Assembly: GCF_009184865.1 (NCBI RefSeq)
Contig: NZ_CP045096.1
Coordinates: 8,122,001 to 8,186,000, forward strand
DNA length: 64,000 nucleotides
Source: Streptomyces phaeolivaceus
GTDB lineage: Bacteria; Actinomycetota; Actinomycetes; Streptomycetales; Streptomycetaceae
Direction of reading: 5' to 3'
Positions 37,378 through 46,580 of the stretch are shown piece by piece. The position numbers were made by a program, and so were the translations under genes. Numbering within the stretch: the stretch's first letter is position 1; each line of letters begins with the position of its first letter. The notes under the pieces are model-generated. The model was given only the letters and a program-made list of their open reading frames with translations, did no database searches and was not told where the DNA came from.

Positions 37378-39020
37378 CGGCCCGTTTCCACCTCCGCCTC
37401 GATCGCGTTCTCGGCGACCGCCCGTTCGCCGAGATCGGTGATCCCGCCCTCGCCTTGGAGGACAGGGGCCGGCGCCTGCTGGCGGTGGCGGGCACATGCG
37501 GAGCGCTCGCGGGCATGAACGAGTTCGGCCGTATCGCACCGGTCGCTGTCTACGGCACCGACGACCTGACCTGCCGCGCCCTCCTCCACGCCCGCCACCC
37601 CGTCCACGCGCTGGCCTTCCACCCCGGGCTCCCCCTCCTCGCGGTCGGCACGGGGAGTTACGACGGCGGCTACTTCTTCGAGGGCGAACTGCTCCTGCTG
37701 GACCTGGAGTCGGGCACGGCCACCTCGCTCATCGCGCATGAACTCGGCCGCCAGGTCCTGGGCCTGGAGTGGCTCGACGCACAGCGGCTGCGCGTGCTGA
37801 TGGCACCGCACGACGACTGGGAGGACGAGAAGGCGTGGGCCGAGAGGCATGTCGCCGTGGTGCGCCGCCCGAACTGGAGGGCCGTACCGCCGCGATCCGT
37901 CCCCAGCGAGGACCTGGTCGGCCCACGGGTGGCGGCCCCACGCCCCGACGGCCGCGAGCACGCCCACCGAACGCTCTCGGATCTGACCACGGATCTGAAC
38001 GCCGGGTTCACCACAGACCTGACCACGGATCTGACCACGGATCTGAACGCCGGGCTCACCACAGACCTGACCACGGGCTGGGATGCGCGCCGCAACGTCC
38101 GCGCGGTGGAGGAACTGTCCGACGGCAGGATCCTGGCGACGCTCGACGGGCTCCGGCTGGAGTGCTGGTCGCCCGGGGGCGGCAGACAGTGGGCGGTCCC
38201 CGACGACGCCCCCGACGACGCCCCCGGCGGCGGCCGTGACCTCGTCGTCGCCGACGGCGAGCGCTCGGCCTGGGTCGGGCTCGTGCGGCCGGAGTGGGAG
38301 AAACGCCCGCAGTCCGTGCTCCGGCTCGCCCTCGACGACGGGGCACTGCGCGACCGGCTCACCCCGTCCGCCCCGGTGTCCCTGGTGCGTCTCGCCGACG
38401 GCCGGCCGGCCCTCGCGCCCGCCGGGTCCAACGGAGAGCGCGGCAGACTACGCATCCGGCGCGGCAGCCGGAGCTACTTCCGCGAGACCGTGCGGGCGCG
38501 GGACGAGCCATGGCCCGAGCCGGCGGAGCACTGGCTCTCCGCCGCCGCCCCGGTCACGACACCGGCCGCCGGCCGCCCGAGCGAGCCGGCCGCCGGGACG
38601 ACCAGCCGGCTGTTCCCGTACTCCTGGGTACCCGGCGAGACGCACTTCGCCGGTCCCGGGATCGAGACCGCCGAGGGCGACCTGGTGCACGCCGGCACCG
38701 TCCACCACGGTCACGGGCTGCGGCCCGGCGGCTCGTTCGTCGTACGCCGCTCGGCGACGACGGGGGAGCCGGACTGGGTCTTCCGGACGGACCGGAAGGC
38801 CACCGCGCTCGATGCCGACGCCGACGCCGAGACCGTGTACGTCACGTACGACGACGGCGAGATCGTCGCGCTCGATCTCCACGACGGCACCGTGCGCGAC
38901 CGCCGTCCGCTGACGGTGGCCGCGGTGCCCGTCCTCCCGACCGCGCTGACCGTGGCGGGCCCCGGCCGTCTGCTGATCGGGACCAGCGACGGACGGATCC
39001 TGGTCTGCTCGGCCGACTGA
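37374..39020 (+). CDS. Beta-propeller-like (WD40/PQQ-type) hypothetical protein
   Basis: A 548-residue protein with repeated propeller-like strands (PVHALAFHPGLPLLAVGTGSYDGG, GRILATLDGLRLECWSPGG, TVYVTYDDGEIVALDLHDG, GRLLIGTSDGRILVCS). No signal peptide or membrane helix is seen. The ATG at 37374 overlaps the preceding stop (ATGA), preferred over the frame start at 37356. Between about 37975 and 38080 a tandem repeat inserts LTTDLN(A)-type residues, likely a flexible loop. I do not recognise a named family; a scaffold role is possible but only inferred. Confidence 0.7.
   Translation: MTARFHLRLDRVLGDRPFAEIGDPALALEDRGRRLLAVAGTCGALAGMNEFGRIAPVAVYGTDDLTCRALLHARHPVHALAFHPGLPLLAVGTGSYDGGYFFEGELLLLDLESGTATSLIAHELGRQVLGLEWLDAQRLRVLMAPHDDWEDEKAWAERHVAVVRRPNWRAVPPRSVPSEDLVGPRVAAPRPDGREHAHRTLSDLTTDLNAGFTTDLTTDLTTDLNAGLTTDLTTGWDARRNVRAVEELSDGRILATLDGLRLECWSPGGGRQWAVPDDAPDDAPGGGRDLVVADGERSAWVGLVRPEWEKRPQSVLRLALDDGALRDRLTPSAPVSLVRLADGRPALAPAGSNGERGRLRIRRGSRSYFRETVRARDEPWPEPAEHWLSAAAPVTTPAAGRPSEPAAGTTSRLFPYSWVPGETHFAGPGIETAEGDLVHAGTVHHGHGLRPGGSFVVRRSATTGEPDWVFRTDRKATALDADADAETVYVTYDDGEIVALDLHDGTVRDRRPLTVAAVPVLPTALTVAGPGRLLIGTSDGRILVCSAD
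37978..38078 (+). repeat. Intragenic tandem repeats (CTGACCACGGAT units)
   Basis: Units of 12 bases (GATCTGACCACG) and a larger roughly 60-base duplication encode repeated T-T-D-L steps with two N-A-G insertions. The repeats keep the frame, so length may differ between strains. Confidence 0.75.
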
Positions 39021-39155
39021 CCACGGCGCCCTCCCGAGGCCCGCACCCACCCAGGCCCGCCCCTCCCCCTCCCCCCCCGCCCCCCCCGCACGCGTCAGTC
39101 CGCGTCACCCGTTTACAAGCGCCGCGCTCCGCGCTAGCTTCCGAAGCAGGTGGGG

Positions 39156-39169
39156 TGGGAGCGCTCCCA
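39156..39169. promoter_or_regulatory. CebR operator upstream of the LPMO gene
   Basis: TGGGAGCGCTCCCA is the exact palindrome known as the CebR box, the LacI-family repressor released by cello-oligosaccharides. It lies about 150 bases before the LPMO start. A C-rich run (39058-39090) precedes it; nothing else is seen in 39021-39318. Confidence 0.88.
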
Positions 39170-39318
39170 TTCGGGGTGGCGGACCGGAACCCGTCGCCGT
39201 CGGATCCGCTCCCGCCCCACACCAGCCCTCCGCACACCGGCATGTCCGGATCGGCAGCTCCACAGCGGCACCCGCACGTTCCCCCACCTCCAAGCCGTAC
39301 ACGCAAGGAGTATTTGTC

Positions 39319-40392
39319 ATGCACATGACAGATCCACGATTAAGTTTGCTCCGGCGCCACAGAGCACTCCTGCTCGTTCTGCTCGCCCTAGTGACCACGA
39401 TCCCGGCGCTCGGCCTGGTCGTCACGGCGGGCAGCGGGAAGGCGGAGGCGCACGGCACTCCGATGAAGCCCGGCAGCCGCACCTTCCTGTGCTGGCAGGA
39501 CGCCCTCACCGACACCGGCGAGATCAAGGCGATCAACCCGGCCTGCAAGACGGCTCAACAGGTCAGCGGCACCACGCCGTTCTACAACTGGTTCTCGGTG
39601 CTCCGCTCGGACGGCGCCGGCCGCACCCGAGGCTTCGTCCCGGACGGCCAGCTGTGCAGCGGTGGCAACACCAACTTCACCGGGTTCAACACCCCCAGCG
39701 CGGACTGGCCGTTGACCCATCTCACCTCCGGCGCGACCGTCGACTTCTCGTACAACGCGTGGGCGGCGCACCCGGGTTGGTTCTACGTCTACATCACCAA
39801 GGACGGCTTCGACCCGACGAAGACGCTCACCTGGAACGACATGGAGGCGCAGCCGTTCCTGAGCGTCGACCACCCGCCGCTGAACGGCAGTCCGGGCACG
39901 GTCGAGGCCAACTACTCCTGGCGGGGCCAGCTGCCCGCCAACAAGTCGGGCCGCCACCTCATCTACATGGTGTGGCAGCGCTCCGACAGCGCCGAGACCT
40001 TCTACTCCTGCTCCGACGTCGTCTTCGACGGCGGCAACGGCGAGGTCACCGGTATCAAGGAGCCCGGCAACCCCAGCGAGCCGGTACCGGGCCAGTGCGC
40101 CGCGACCCGCCGTACGACGGGCAGTTGGACCGGTGGCTATCAGTCCGAGGTCGTCGTCACCAACACCGGCGACGTGCCGATGCTCGGCTGGATGGTCAAC
40201 TGGACGCTTCCCGCGGGACAACGGGTCGACAGTCTCTGGAGCGGCACCGCGACATACACCGGGCAGAACGTGATGGTGCACAACGCGAACTGGAACGGCT
40301 CGCTGGATCCCGGCGAAACGGCGACGTTCGGCTATGTGGTGCAGGGGTCGGGAGGTGATCCCGCGACCACGCTGCCCTGCCGGGTGGGCTGA
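39319..40392 (+). CDS. Secreted AA10 lytic polysaccharide monooxygenase with CBM2
   Basis: A 357-residue secreted copper enzyme. After the signal peptide (ending KAEA) the mature protein starts with His (HGTPMKPGSR), the N-terminal copper ligand. A second ligand His is in AAHPGWFYVY. The AA10 domain runs to about residue 245, and a C-terminal CBM2 follows (CAATRRTTGSWTGGYQSEVVV to GETATFGYVVQG) with exposed Trp residues for cellulose binding. AAGGAG lies eight bases before ATG 39319. The perfect CebR box upstream points to cellulose rather than chitin as the substrate, oxidatively cleaved to open crystalline surfaces for cellulases. Confidence 0.93.
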   Translation: MHMTDPRLSLLRRHRALLLVLLALVTTIPALGLVVTAGSGKAEAHGTPMKPGSRTFLCWQDALTDTGEIKAINPACKTAQQVSGTTPFYNWFSVLRSDGAGRTRGFVPDGQLCSGGNTNFTGFNTPSADWPLTHLTSGATVDFSYNAWAAHPGWFYVYITKDGFDPTKTLTWNDMEAQPFLSVDHPPLNGSPGTVEANYSWRGQLPANKSGRHLIYMVWQRSDSAETFYSCSDVVFDGGNGEVTGIKEPGNPSEPVPGQCAATRRTTGSWTGGYQSEVVVTNTGDVPMLGWMVNWTLPAGQRVDSLWSGTATYTGQNVMVHNANWNGSLDPGETATFGYVVQGSGGDPATTLPCRVG

Positions 40393-40448
40393 GGCCCGGC
40401 ACCCGACCACGTCACCCGCCCTGTGCGGGGGCGGGCGGCGCGCTCGGG

Positions 40449-40489
40449 GCGGACCGGGTGGGCGGGCGGTGCGTGCCCACCCGGTCCGC
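40449..40489 (+). terminator. Terminator after the LPMO gene
   Basis: Perfect 15-bp arms (GCGGACCGGGTGGGC and complement) with an 11-base loop, 57 bases after the stop. Confidence 0.8.
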
Positions 40490-40558
40490 GAGCCGCGACC
40501 CGGTACGGGGGAGACCGGGCGCGGTGGGAGTGCGGCTGTGGGACCCCTCGAAGAACTG

Positions 40559-40570
40559 GACAACGTTGTC
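40559..40570. promoter_or_regulatory. LacI-type palindrome GACAACGTTGTC, orphan copy
   Basis: The same 12-bp palindrome lies in the promoter of the mannosidase gene (44546). Here it sits between two convergent genes with no start nearby, so it may belong to a deleted gene. Confidence 0.55.
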
Positions 40571-40648
40571 GAGTGGTCTGGACAAGACTCTATCGTTTCA
40601 ACGGGCAACCAAGTCAAGCCGGTTGGGGTGGGACGGGTCGGACGGGGT

Positions 40649-40678
40649 CGGGTGCGGTCGGACGGGTCGCCGCACCCG
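40649..40678 (-). terminator. Terminator after the GH92 gene
   Basis: Arms CGGGTGCGG and CCGCACCCG, 12 bases beyond the GH92 stop on the minus strand. Confidence 0.6.
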
Positions 40679-40689
40679 AGCCCGTGCGG

Positions 40690-43600
40690 TCAGGACAGCA
40701 GTTCCACCTCCGCGAGCGTCGCCGTGCCGTCGAGGACGAGCCGGTAGTGGTCGTACGCCTTCGGGGCCGGGACCGAGAAGGCCCGGGTCTGGCGGTCCCA
40801 GGTGAAGGACTCGCCGGAGCGTTCGTCGAGGGTCTTCCAGGTCGTGCCGTCCCTGGAGCCCTGGAGGGTCCACCCGCTCGGTGCCTCGGCGCGGTCGGCC
40901 GAGGTCAGCGTGTACTGAACCGCCTTGGTCCGGGCCGGGGTCGGGAGCGGAACCGTCTCCACCGACGCCTTCGTCGACGACGTGTCGTCGAAGAGCGCGC
41001 CGTCGCCCTCGACGGCGTCCGAGCGAGGGCTCGGCACCCGCTTGCCCTTGGTGATCGACACCGGCGCCGCCTGCTCACCGGTGCCCCAGCGGGACGGCTT
41101 CGGGCCCATGTCGAACTTCAGCACGCCACCACGGGAGATGAGGGAGTGCGGCAGTGAAGTCGACGTCCAGGCCTTGCCGTTGACCCGCAGACCCTGCACG
41201 TACACGTTCTTCGCGCTGTTCCTCGGCGCCTCGACCACCAGGTCCCTGCCGTTCTCCAGATGCACGGTGGCCTTGGTGAACAGCGGCGAGCCGACGGCGT
41301 ATTCACCGCTGCCCATCACCAGCGGATAGAAGCCGAGCGCGGAGAAGAGATACCAGGCCGACTGCTCGCCGTTGTCCTCGTCGCCGTGGTAGCCCTGCCC
41401 GATGTCGCTGCCGGTGTAGAGGCGGGAGAGCGCCTCGCGGACCTTCTCCTGCGCCTTCCAGGGCTGTCCGGCGGCGTCGTACATGTAGATCGCGTGGTGG
41501 GCGACCTGGTTGGAGTGGCCGTACATGCCCATACGGACGTCACGGGCCTCCGTCATCTCATGGATGACCCCGCCGTAGGACCCGACGAACTCGGGGGAGG
41601 CCGTCTCCGGCGTGGAGAAGTACGTGTCCAGCTTCTGCGCCAGCCCGCCGCGCCCGCCGTACAGGTTGGCCAGGCCCTTGCTGTCCTGCGGCGCGGTGAA
41701 GGCGTACCCCCAGCCGTTGGTCTCCGTGTAGTCGTGGCCCCAGATACGCGGGTCGTACTTCGCGGAGTCCACCCGCCAGGCCCCGTTGCCGTCCCGGCCC
41801 TGGAAGAAGCCGGCCTTGTCGTCGAACAACTGCACATAGTCCTGGGCCCGGTCGAGGAAGTAGGCGGACTCCTCCTGGTATCTCCGCTCGCCCGTCTCCC
41901 GGTACAGCGCCTGGCCCATCCGGGCGATGCCGTAGTCGTTCAGACAGCCCTCCAGGGCCCAGGACAGGCCCTCGTGGGTGTCGGTGCCGGTGTAGCCGAG
42001 GAAGGGCGAGGTGGCCATGCCCTTGCGGCCGACGCCCGCCGACGGCGGGACGACCGTGGCGTTCTTCAGGGCCGCCTCGTACGCCGACTTCGCGTCGAAG
42101 TCGACTCCCTTGACGTATGCGTCCGCGAACGCCACGTCCGAGGAGGTGCCGGTCATCAGGTCCGCGTAGCCGGGGGAGGACCACCGGGAGGTCCAGCCGC
42201 CGTCCTTGTACTGCTGCACGAACCCGTCGACCATTTCCCCCGCCTGACCGGGCGTCAGCAGCGAGTACGCGGGCCAGGTCGTCCGATAGGTGTCCCAGAA
42301 GCCGTTGTTGACGTACACCTTGCCGTCGACGATCTTCGCGCCCGTGTGGGTCGGGGTGTCCGGGCCGGTCATGGGGGAGAAGGGAGAAGCGTACTTGTAC
42401 GTCGAACCGACCTTCTCGAAACCGGAGTTGGGGTACAGATACAGCCGGTAGAGGCTGGAGTACAGCGTGGTCAGCTGGTCGGGGGTCGCGCCCTCGACCT
42501 CCACCTTGCCGAGTACGCGGTCCCACTGCGCCCGCGCCCGGTCCTTCACCGTCTCGAAGGAGGTGCCCTCCGGGATCTCCTGGCGCAGGTTGTCCTTCGC
42601 CTGGTCGAGGCTGATGAGGGAGGTGGCGAGGCGGAGCGTCACCGCGCGGTCGTCGCCCGCGTCGAAGCGGAGGTGGCCCTTCACCCCGGCCGAGGCACCG
42701 TCCGTGACCGGGGCGTCGACGACCCCGTACACGAAGAGCCGGGTCGCGCCCGTCGACAGCCCCGACTTCACATCCGAGAATCCCGTGACGACCCCGGCCT
42801 CCTTGTCCAGGGTCAGCCCCGCCTGGTCCGTGACGTTGTCGAAGATCACGTTCGCGTCGTCGCCGGGATAGGTGAAGCGCAGCGCCGCCGCGTGGTCCGT
42901 GGGCGCCATCTCGGCCTTGACGCCGTTCTCGAAGCGCACCCCGTAGTAGTACGGCCGGGCCGTCTCGTTCTCGTGCCGGAACGCCAACGCCCGTGCCGTA
43001 CGGCTCAGTTCGGGGGTCCCGGAGGCCGCCGAGGGCATCACCTGGAAGGTCTGCCGGTCGCCCATCCAGGGGCTCGGCTCATGACTCGCGCTGAACGCCT
43101 GGACGGTCGGCAGGTTGTCCGCGTTGTTGGCGCGGGCGTAGTCGTACAGCCAGCTCAGTGAGCCCGCGTTGGTCACCGGCGTCCAGAAGTTGAAGCCATG
43201 GGGCACCGCGGTCGCCGGGAAATTGTTGCCGCGGGAGAAACCGCCGCTGGAATTCGTTCCCCTGGTGGTCACCGCGTAGTCGGACAGATGCTTCTTCGGC
43301 GGCTCCGGCGCGCGGACGCGCAGCGTCACGTCGTCGAGCCAGCCGCGGAACCTCGCCGGGCCCTTCGGGGAGTCGTAGGCCACCAGGATCCGGTCCACGG
43401 TCCGTCCGGCCGCGACCGACCCGATCCGCGCGACCACGTCGTTCCACTGGTTGACGTACAGCACCTTCGCCGCGCCCTGGCCGCGCGGCGACAGCGGGAA
43501 TCCGTGCTGGTCCGCGGCCCCCAGCTCGCTCAGCGAGGTGCCGTCGGTGAAGACCAGGTCGACCGCGACGTTCGTGGCGTCGTAGTCCAGATCACCGTCC

Positions 43601-44487
43601 GCCATCGACGGGAAGATCCGGTACGCCAGCTCGGTGTCCCGCTCGACGGCCACGTTCACGTCGAAGACCTTGTTGTACGAGTGGGCCCGGCCGTCCGCCG
43701 TGTGCCGGCCCGCGTATCTCAGGGCCCGCTTGCCGGTGAAGCCCGCGCCGGCCTTCGCGGTCGCCGAGCCGCTCGGGCCCCGGTCGACCAGCGACAGCAT
43801 CTCCTTCGGCGCGGGTGCCTGCCCGCCGCCCGTGGAGAACTGCACATCGGCGAGCTGGGTGATCATCGAGGCGCCGTTGTTCTTCGTGATGTCCAGCCGG
43901 TAGTGCCGGTACTCGGCCGCCGCGTCACCCGGAATGTCGTACGACCTGGTCTGGAACCGCTCCCCGAAGCTCTCCCCGGAGCGGGTGTCGAGGGTCTTCC
44001 ACTCCTTGCCGTCGGTGGAGCCCTTCAGGGTCCAGTCCTTGGGGTCGCGGGTCTCGAAGTCGTTCGCCGAGGTCAGCGCGTAGGTGACCACCTTGGTCGG
44101 GCGGTCGAGGTCGAACTCGGCCCAGCCGGTGGGCTGGAAGGTGAGCCACTTGGTGCCGGACTCGCCGTCGACCAGGTTCTCCTTCACCTCCCCGCTGCCC
44201 GCGTTCTCGCCGCTGGCCCGGACATCGGTGACATGGTCGGTGATGTTGCCGGGGATGCCGGTGGTGTAGCCGCCGTCCACGCCGGAGGCGCGGGGGGAGC
44301 CGTCGGGCGCGGTGTCGACCGTGCTCAGCCAGTCCGGAGCCGGGTCGTCCGGTTCGAAGGAGGAGGCGAACTCCCGCTCCCCGGCCGCCGGTCGGTCCGG
44401 TAACGCGACGGCCGCGCCCTGCGAGGCCACCACCAGAGCGAAAGCGGCGGCGCCGAGCGCCGCCGTGGAACCCCGTCCGTGCCGCAT
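40690..44487 (-). CDS. Secreted GH92 alpha-mannosidase with F5/8C-type carbohydrate-binding domains
   Basis: A 1,265-residue secreted glycosidase. Signal peptide: MRHGRGSTAALGAAAFALVV with cleavage near AVA. Residues about 60-230 and the last 110 residues are F5/8 type C (CBM32-like) domains with the repeated W-T-L-(K/Q)-G-S-x-D-G pattern. The core is GH92: PHGFNFWTPVTNAG, ALEGCLNDYGIARMGQAL and the signature GDEDNGEQSAWYLFSALGFYP. GH92 enzymes are calcium-dependent exo-alpha-mannosidases, often alpha-1,2, acting on N-glycans and yeast or fungal mannan. ATG 44487 has GGGAGG nine bases upstream. A LacI-type operator lies 59 bases before the start, implying induction by a sugar. Confidence 0.93.
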   Translation of the reverse strand: MRHGRGSTAALGAAAFALVVASQGAAVALPDRPAAGEREFASSFEPDDPAPDWLSTVDTAPDGSPRASGVDGGYTTGIPGNITDHVTDVRASGENAGSGEVKENLVDGESGTKWLTFQPTGWAEFDLDRPTKVVTYALTSANDFETRDPKDWTLKGSTDGKEWKTLDTRSGESFGERFQTRSYDIPGDAAAEYRHYRLDITKNNGASMITQLADVQFSTGGGQAPAPKEMLSLVDRGPSGSATAKAGAGFTGKRALRYAGRHTADGRAHSYNKVFDVNVAVERDTELAYRIFPSMADGDLDYDATNVAVDLVFTDGTSLSELGAADQHGFPLSPRGQGAAKVLYVNQWNDVVARIGSVAAGRTVDRILVAYDSPKGPARFRGWLDDVTLRVRAPEPPKKHLSDYAVTTRGTNSSGGFSRGNNFPATAVPHGFNFWTPVTNAGSLSWLYDYARANNADNLPTVQAFSASHEPSPWMGDRQTFQVMPSAASGTPELSRTARALAFRHENETARPYYYGVRFENGVKAEMAPTDHAAALRFTYPGDDANVIFDNVTDQAGLTLDKEAGVVTGFSDVKSGLSTGATRLFVYGVVDAPVTDGASAGVKGHLRFDAGDDRAVTLRLATSLISLDQAKDNLRQEIPEGTSFETVKDRARAQWDRVLGKVEVEGATPDQLTTLYSSLYRLYLYPNSGFEKVGSTYKYASPFSPMTGPDTPTHTGAKIVDGKVYVNNGFWDTYRTTWPAYSLLTPGQAGEMVDGFVQQYKDGGWTSRWSSPGYADLMTGTSSDVAFADAYVKGVDFDAKSAYEAALKNATVVPPSAGVGRKGMATSPFLGYTGTDTHEGLSWALEGCLNDYGIARMGQALYRETGERRYQEESAYFLDRAQDYVQLFDDKAGFFQGRDGNGAWRVDSAKYDPRIWGHDYTETNGWGYAFTAPQDSKGLANLYGGRGGLAQKLDTYFSTPETASPEFVGSYGGVIHEMTEARDVRMGMYGHSNQVAHHAIYMYDAAGQPWKAQEKVREALSRLYTGSDIGQGYHGDEDNGEQSAWYLFSALGFYPLVMGSGEYAVGSPLFTKATVHLENGRDLVVEAPRNSAKNVYVQGLRVNGKAWTSTSLPHSLISRGGVLKFDMGPKPSRWGTGEQAAPVSITKGKRVPSPRSDAVEGDGALFDDTSSTKASVETVPLPTPARTKAVQYTLTSADRAEAPSGWTLQGSRDGTTWKTLDERSGESFTWDRQTRAFSVPAPKAYDHYRLVLDGTATLAEVELLS

Positions 44488-44545
44488 CAGCAGCACCCTC
44501 CCTACGTCCAGCAGACAGTTTTCGATCAAGAAATGATCGAAAGAG

Positions 44546-44557
44546 GACAACGTTGTC
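44546..44557. promoter_or_regulatory. LacI-type operator GACAACGTTGTC upstream of GH92
   Basis: Perfect 12-bp palindrome with the central CG typical of LacI-family operators, 59 bases upstream of the GH92 start. No LacI-family gene is present in the window, so the regulator is encoded elsewhere. Confidence 0.75.
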
Positions 44558-44746
44558 GACCGTGTAACGCAGGGACCAGTAGTGGTTGAAGTGACGTCTG
44601 ATGTCAAGGGTGTTGAGTGCGCCATCCGGGGTGAATGGCGGGGATTTTCCGGTCAGGTGGCGCAAGGGCGCTCATATTTCCGAGAGGTCTCAACTCGGAA
44701 AAGACCGAAGACGAACCTTGCATTCGATCTTGCCCCGTTGGCGGGA

Positions 44747-44762
44747 AGTGGACTATACCTGT
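44747..44762 (+). promoter_or_regulatory. DasR-responsive-element-like site in the ngcE promoter
   Basis: AGTGGACTATACCTGT matches 12 of 16 bases of the ACTGGTCTAGACCAGT-type dre consensus, allowing C/G at position 2. It overlaps a possible -10 (CTATAC) spaced 17 bases from TTGCCC at 44730. DasR is released by glucosamine-6-phosphate, so control of a GlcNAc/chitobiose importer would fit. Confidence 0.5.
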
Positions 44763-44967
44763 CGGCGTCCGCATAGTGGTCGCACAGGTCGCACAACCGT
44801 GGACAGGCGCTACCTGGGGGGAATTACCGGTGGTCGCGGACGTGTCCGCGCGCCGACCGCCGTGTTGCCCCTGTTGAATCCTCACGCACGACCCCAGCTT
44901 GAACCGACCGCGGTGCCGGGAGGATCCGGTTCACCGCCTGAGTCCTGGAGAAGGCGAGGACTTGAGC

Positions 44968-46443
44968 ATGGGATCCACAACCGCCGAGAACGACCACGGC
45001 CCCGAGGGTGCCGGCACCACCGACCTCGAAGGCGTGGGCCGCCGCGATCTGATCAAGCGTTCCGCCGCGCTCGGCCTGATCACCGTCCCGACGATGAGCT
45101 TCCTGTCCGCGTGTGCCAGTGGGGGCGGCGGGGACGACGACACCTCCGAGGACACCCAGGGCGAGGCCTCCGAGTCCAACCCCTTCGGCGTCAAGAAGGG
45201 CAGCAAACTCGACGTCGTCATCTTCAAGGGCGGCTACGGCGACGCCTACGCCAAGGCCTGGGAGGCCGCCTTCCAGAAGAAGTGGGGGGTCACCTCCACC
45301 CACACCGGCACCCAGGAGATCACCGGCAAGCTCCAGCCCCGGTTCAACGCGGGCAACCCGCCGGACATCGTCGACGACTCCGGCGCCCAGCAGATCCCGA
45401 TCGACGTCCTCTACAAGAACGGCCAGCTCCTCGACCTCGCCGAGGTGCTGGACTCGCCGTCGATCGACGACCCGAGCAAGAAGGTCCGCGACACGCTGAT
45501 CCCCGGCACGCTCGACGCGGGCATGCAGGAGAACAAGGTCGTCGCCCTCAACTACATCTACACGGTGTGGGGCCTGTGGTACTCCGGCAAGCTCTTCAAG
45601 GAGAACGGCTGGGAGGAGCCGAAGACCTGGGCCGACTTCCTCACCATCTGCAAGGAGGCCAAGGCCAAGGAGATCGGCGGCCTCGCCCACCAGGGCAAGT
45701 ACCCGTACTACATCAACGTCGCCATCATGGACCTGATCGCCAAGACGGGCGGCCTGGAGGCCATGAAGGCCATCGACAACCTCGACCCGAAGGCGTTCGT
45801 CGGCTCCGACGCCGCCAAGGCCGGCGTCGAGGCGATCTACGAGGTCGTCGAGAAGGGCTATCTGATGCCCGGCACGAACGGCCTGACGCACACCGAGTCC
45901 CAGGCCCGCTGGAACCAGTACAAGGCCGTGTTCATCACCTCCGGCTCCTGGCTGGAGAACGAGCAGCTGACGCAGACGCCGGACGACTTCGAGATGACGT
46001 TCATGCCGATGCCCGTCCTCCCCGACAGCGTGATGCCGTTCGAGGCGATCCGGGCCGGCTCCGGGGAGCCGTTCATCATCCCGGCCAAGGCGAAGAACCT
46101 GCCGGCGGCCAAGGAGTTCATGCGGATGATGCTCTCCAGGGAATGGTCGACGCTGTTCGCCAAGGAGGCGAACTCCCTGACGATCGTGAAGGACGGCGTC
46201 GACACCGGCGTCTCGCTGCGGCCCGGTACGCAGTCGACGGTGGAGGTCTCCAAGGCCGCCGGTGACAACACGTTCCGTTACCTGTACACCGAGTGGTACA
46301 GCGAGATGGACACGGCGATCCAGAACGCGTCGAACGAACTGATGGCGAAGCGGATCCAGCCGGCCGAGTGGCTCAAGCGGGCGCAGGCCGCGGTGGACAA
46401 GCAGGCCAAGGACCCGGATTCCAAGAAGAACCGCCGGGACTAG
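44968..46443 (+). CDS. ngcE: Sugar ABC transporter substrate-binding lipoprotein NgcE-like
   Basis: A 491-residue solute-binding lipoprotein. The N-terminus has a twin-arginine (RRDLIKRSAALGL) and a lipobox with Cys (FLSAC), so it is exported, probably by Tat, and lipid-anchored. The body is a MalE-type fold (LDVVIFKGGYGDAYAKAWEAAF, MPMPVLPDSVMPFEAIRAG). From memory it matches NgcE, the N-acetylglucosamine/N,N'-diacetylchitobiose receptor (SCO6005 in S. coelicolor); two permease genes follow. The ATG at 44968 has GGAGAAGGCGAGGAC upstream. A hairpin after the gene would raise its level above the permeases. Binding specificity is inferred from family and synteny. Confidence 0.88.
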   Translation: MGSTTAENDHGPEGAGTTDLEGVGRRDLIKRSAALGLITVPTMSFLSACASGGGGDDDTSEDTQGEASESNPFGVKKGSKLDVVIFKGGYGDAYAKAWEAAFQKKWGVTSTHTGTQEITGKLQPRFNAGNPPDIVDDSGAQQIPIDVLYKNGQLLDLAEVLDSPSIDDPSKKVRDTLIPGTLDAGMQENKVVALNYIYTVWGLWYSGKLFKENGWEEPKTWADFLTICKEAKAKEIGGLAHQGKYPYYINVAIMDLIAKTGGLEAMKAIDNLDPKAFVGSDAAKAGVEAIYEVVEKGYLMPGTNGLTHTESQARWNQYKAVFITSGSWLENEQLTQTPDDFEMTFMPMPVLPDSVMPFEAIRAGSGEPFIIPAKAKNLPAAKEFMRMMLSREWSTLFAKEANSLTIVKDGVDTGVSLRPGTQSTVEVSKAAGDNTFRYLYTEWYSEMDTAIQNASNELMAKRIQPAEWLKRAQAAVDKQAKDPDSKKNRRD

Positions 46444-46487
46444 TGGGGCGTCGGAGCGCCGTGGGAGCTGCGCACTGTGGTGAGCTG

Positions 46488-46543
46488 CGGGTTCGTCGTG
46501 GCTTGTCGCGCAGTTCCCCGCGCCCCTGAGATGACGGGGCGCG
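46488..46543 (+). repeat. Intergenic repeat (GCGCAGTTCCCCGCGCCCCT family), copy 1, with hairpin
   Basis: Contains CGTGGCTTGTCGCGCAGTTCC, shared with copies at 51221 and 59131. The arms CGCGCCCC (46519-46526) and GGGGCGCG (46536-46543) form a stem followed by CTTTTCG, so it can act as an attenuator between ngcE and ngcF. Confidence 0.75.
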
Positions 46544-46580
46544 CTTTTCGTCTCATGGAACCCGAGGCAGGGAAACGCCA

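Noticed and set aside
39058..39095. C-rich tract
   Set aside because: Simple low-complexity run after a stop codon; no evidence of function.
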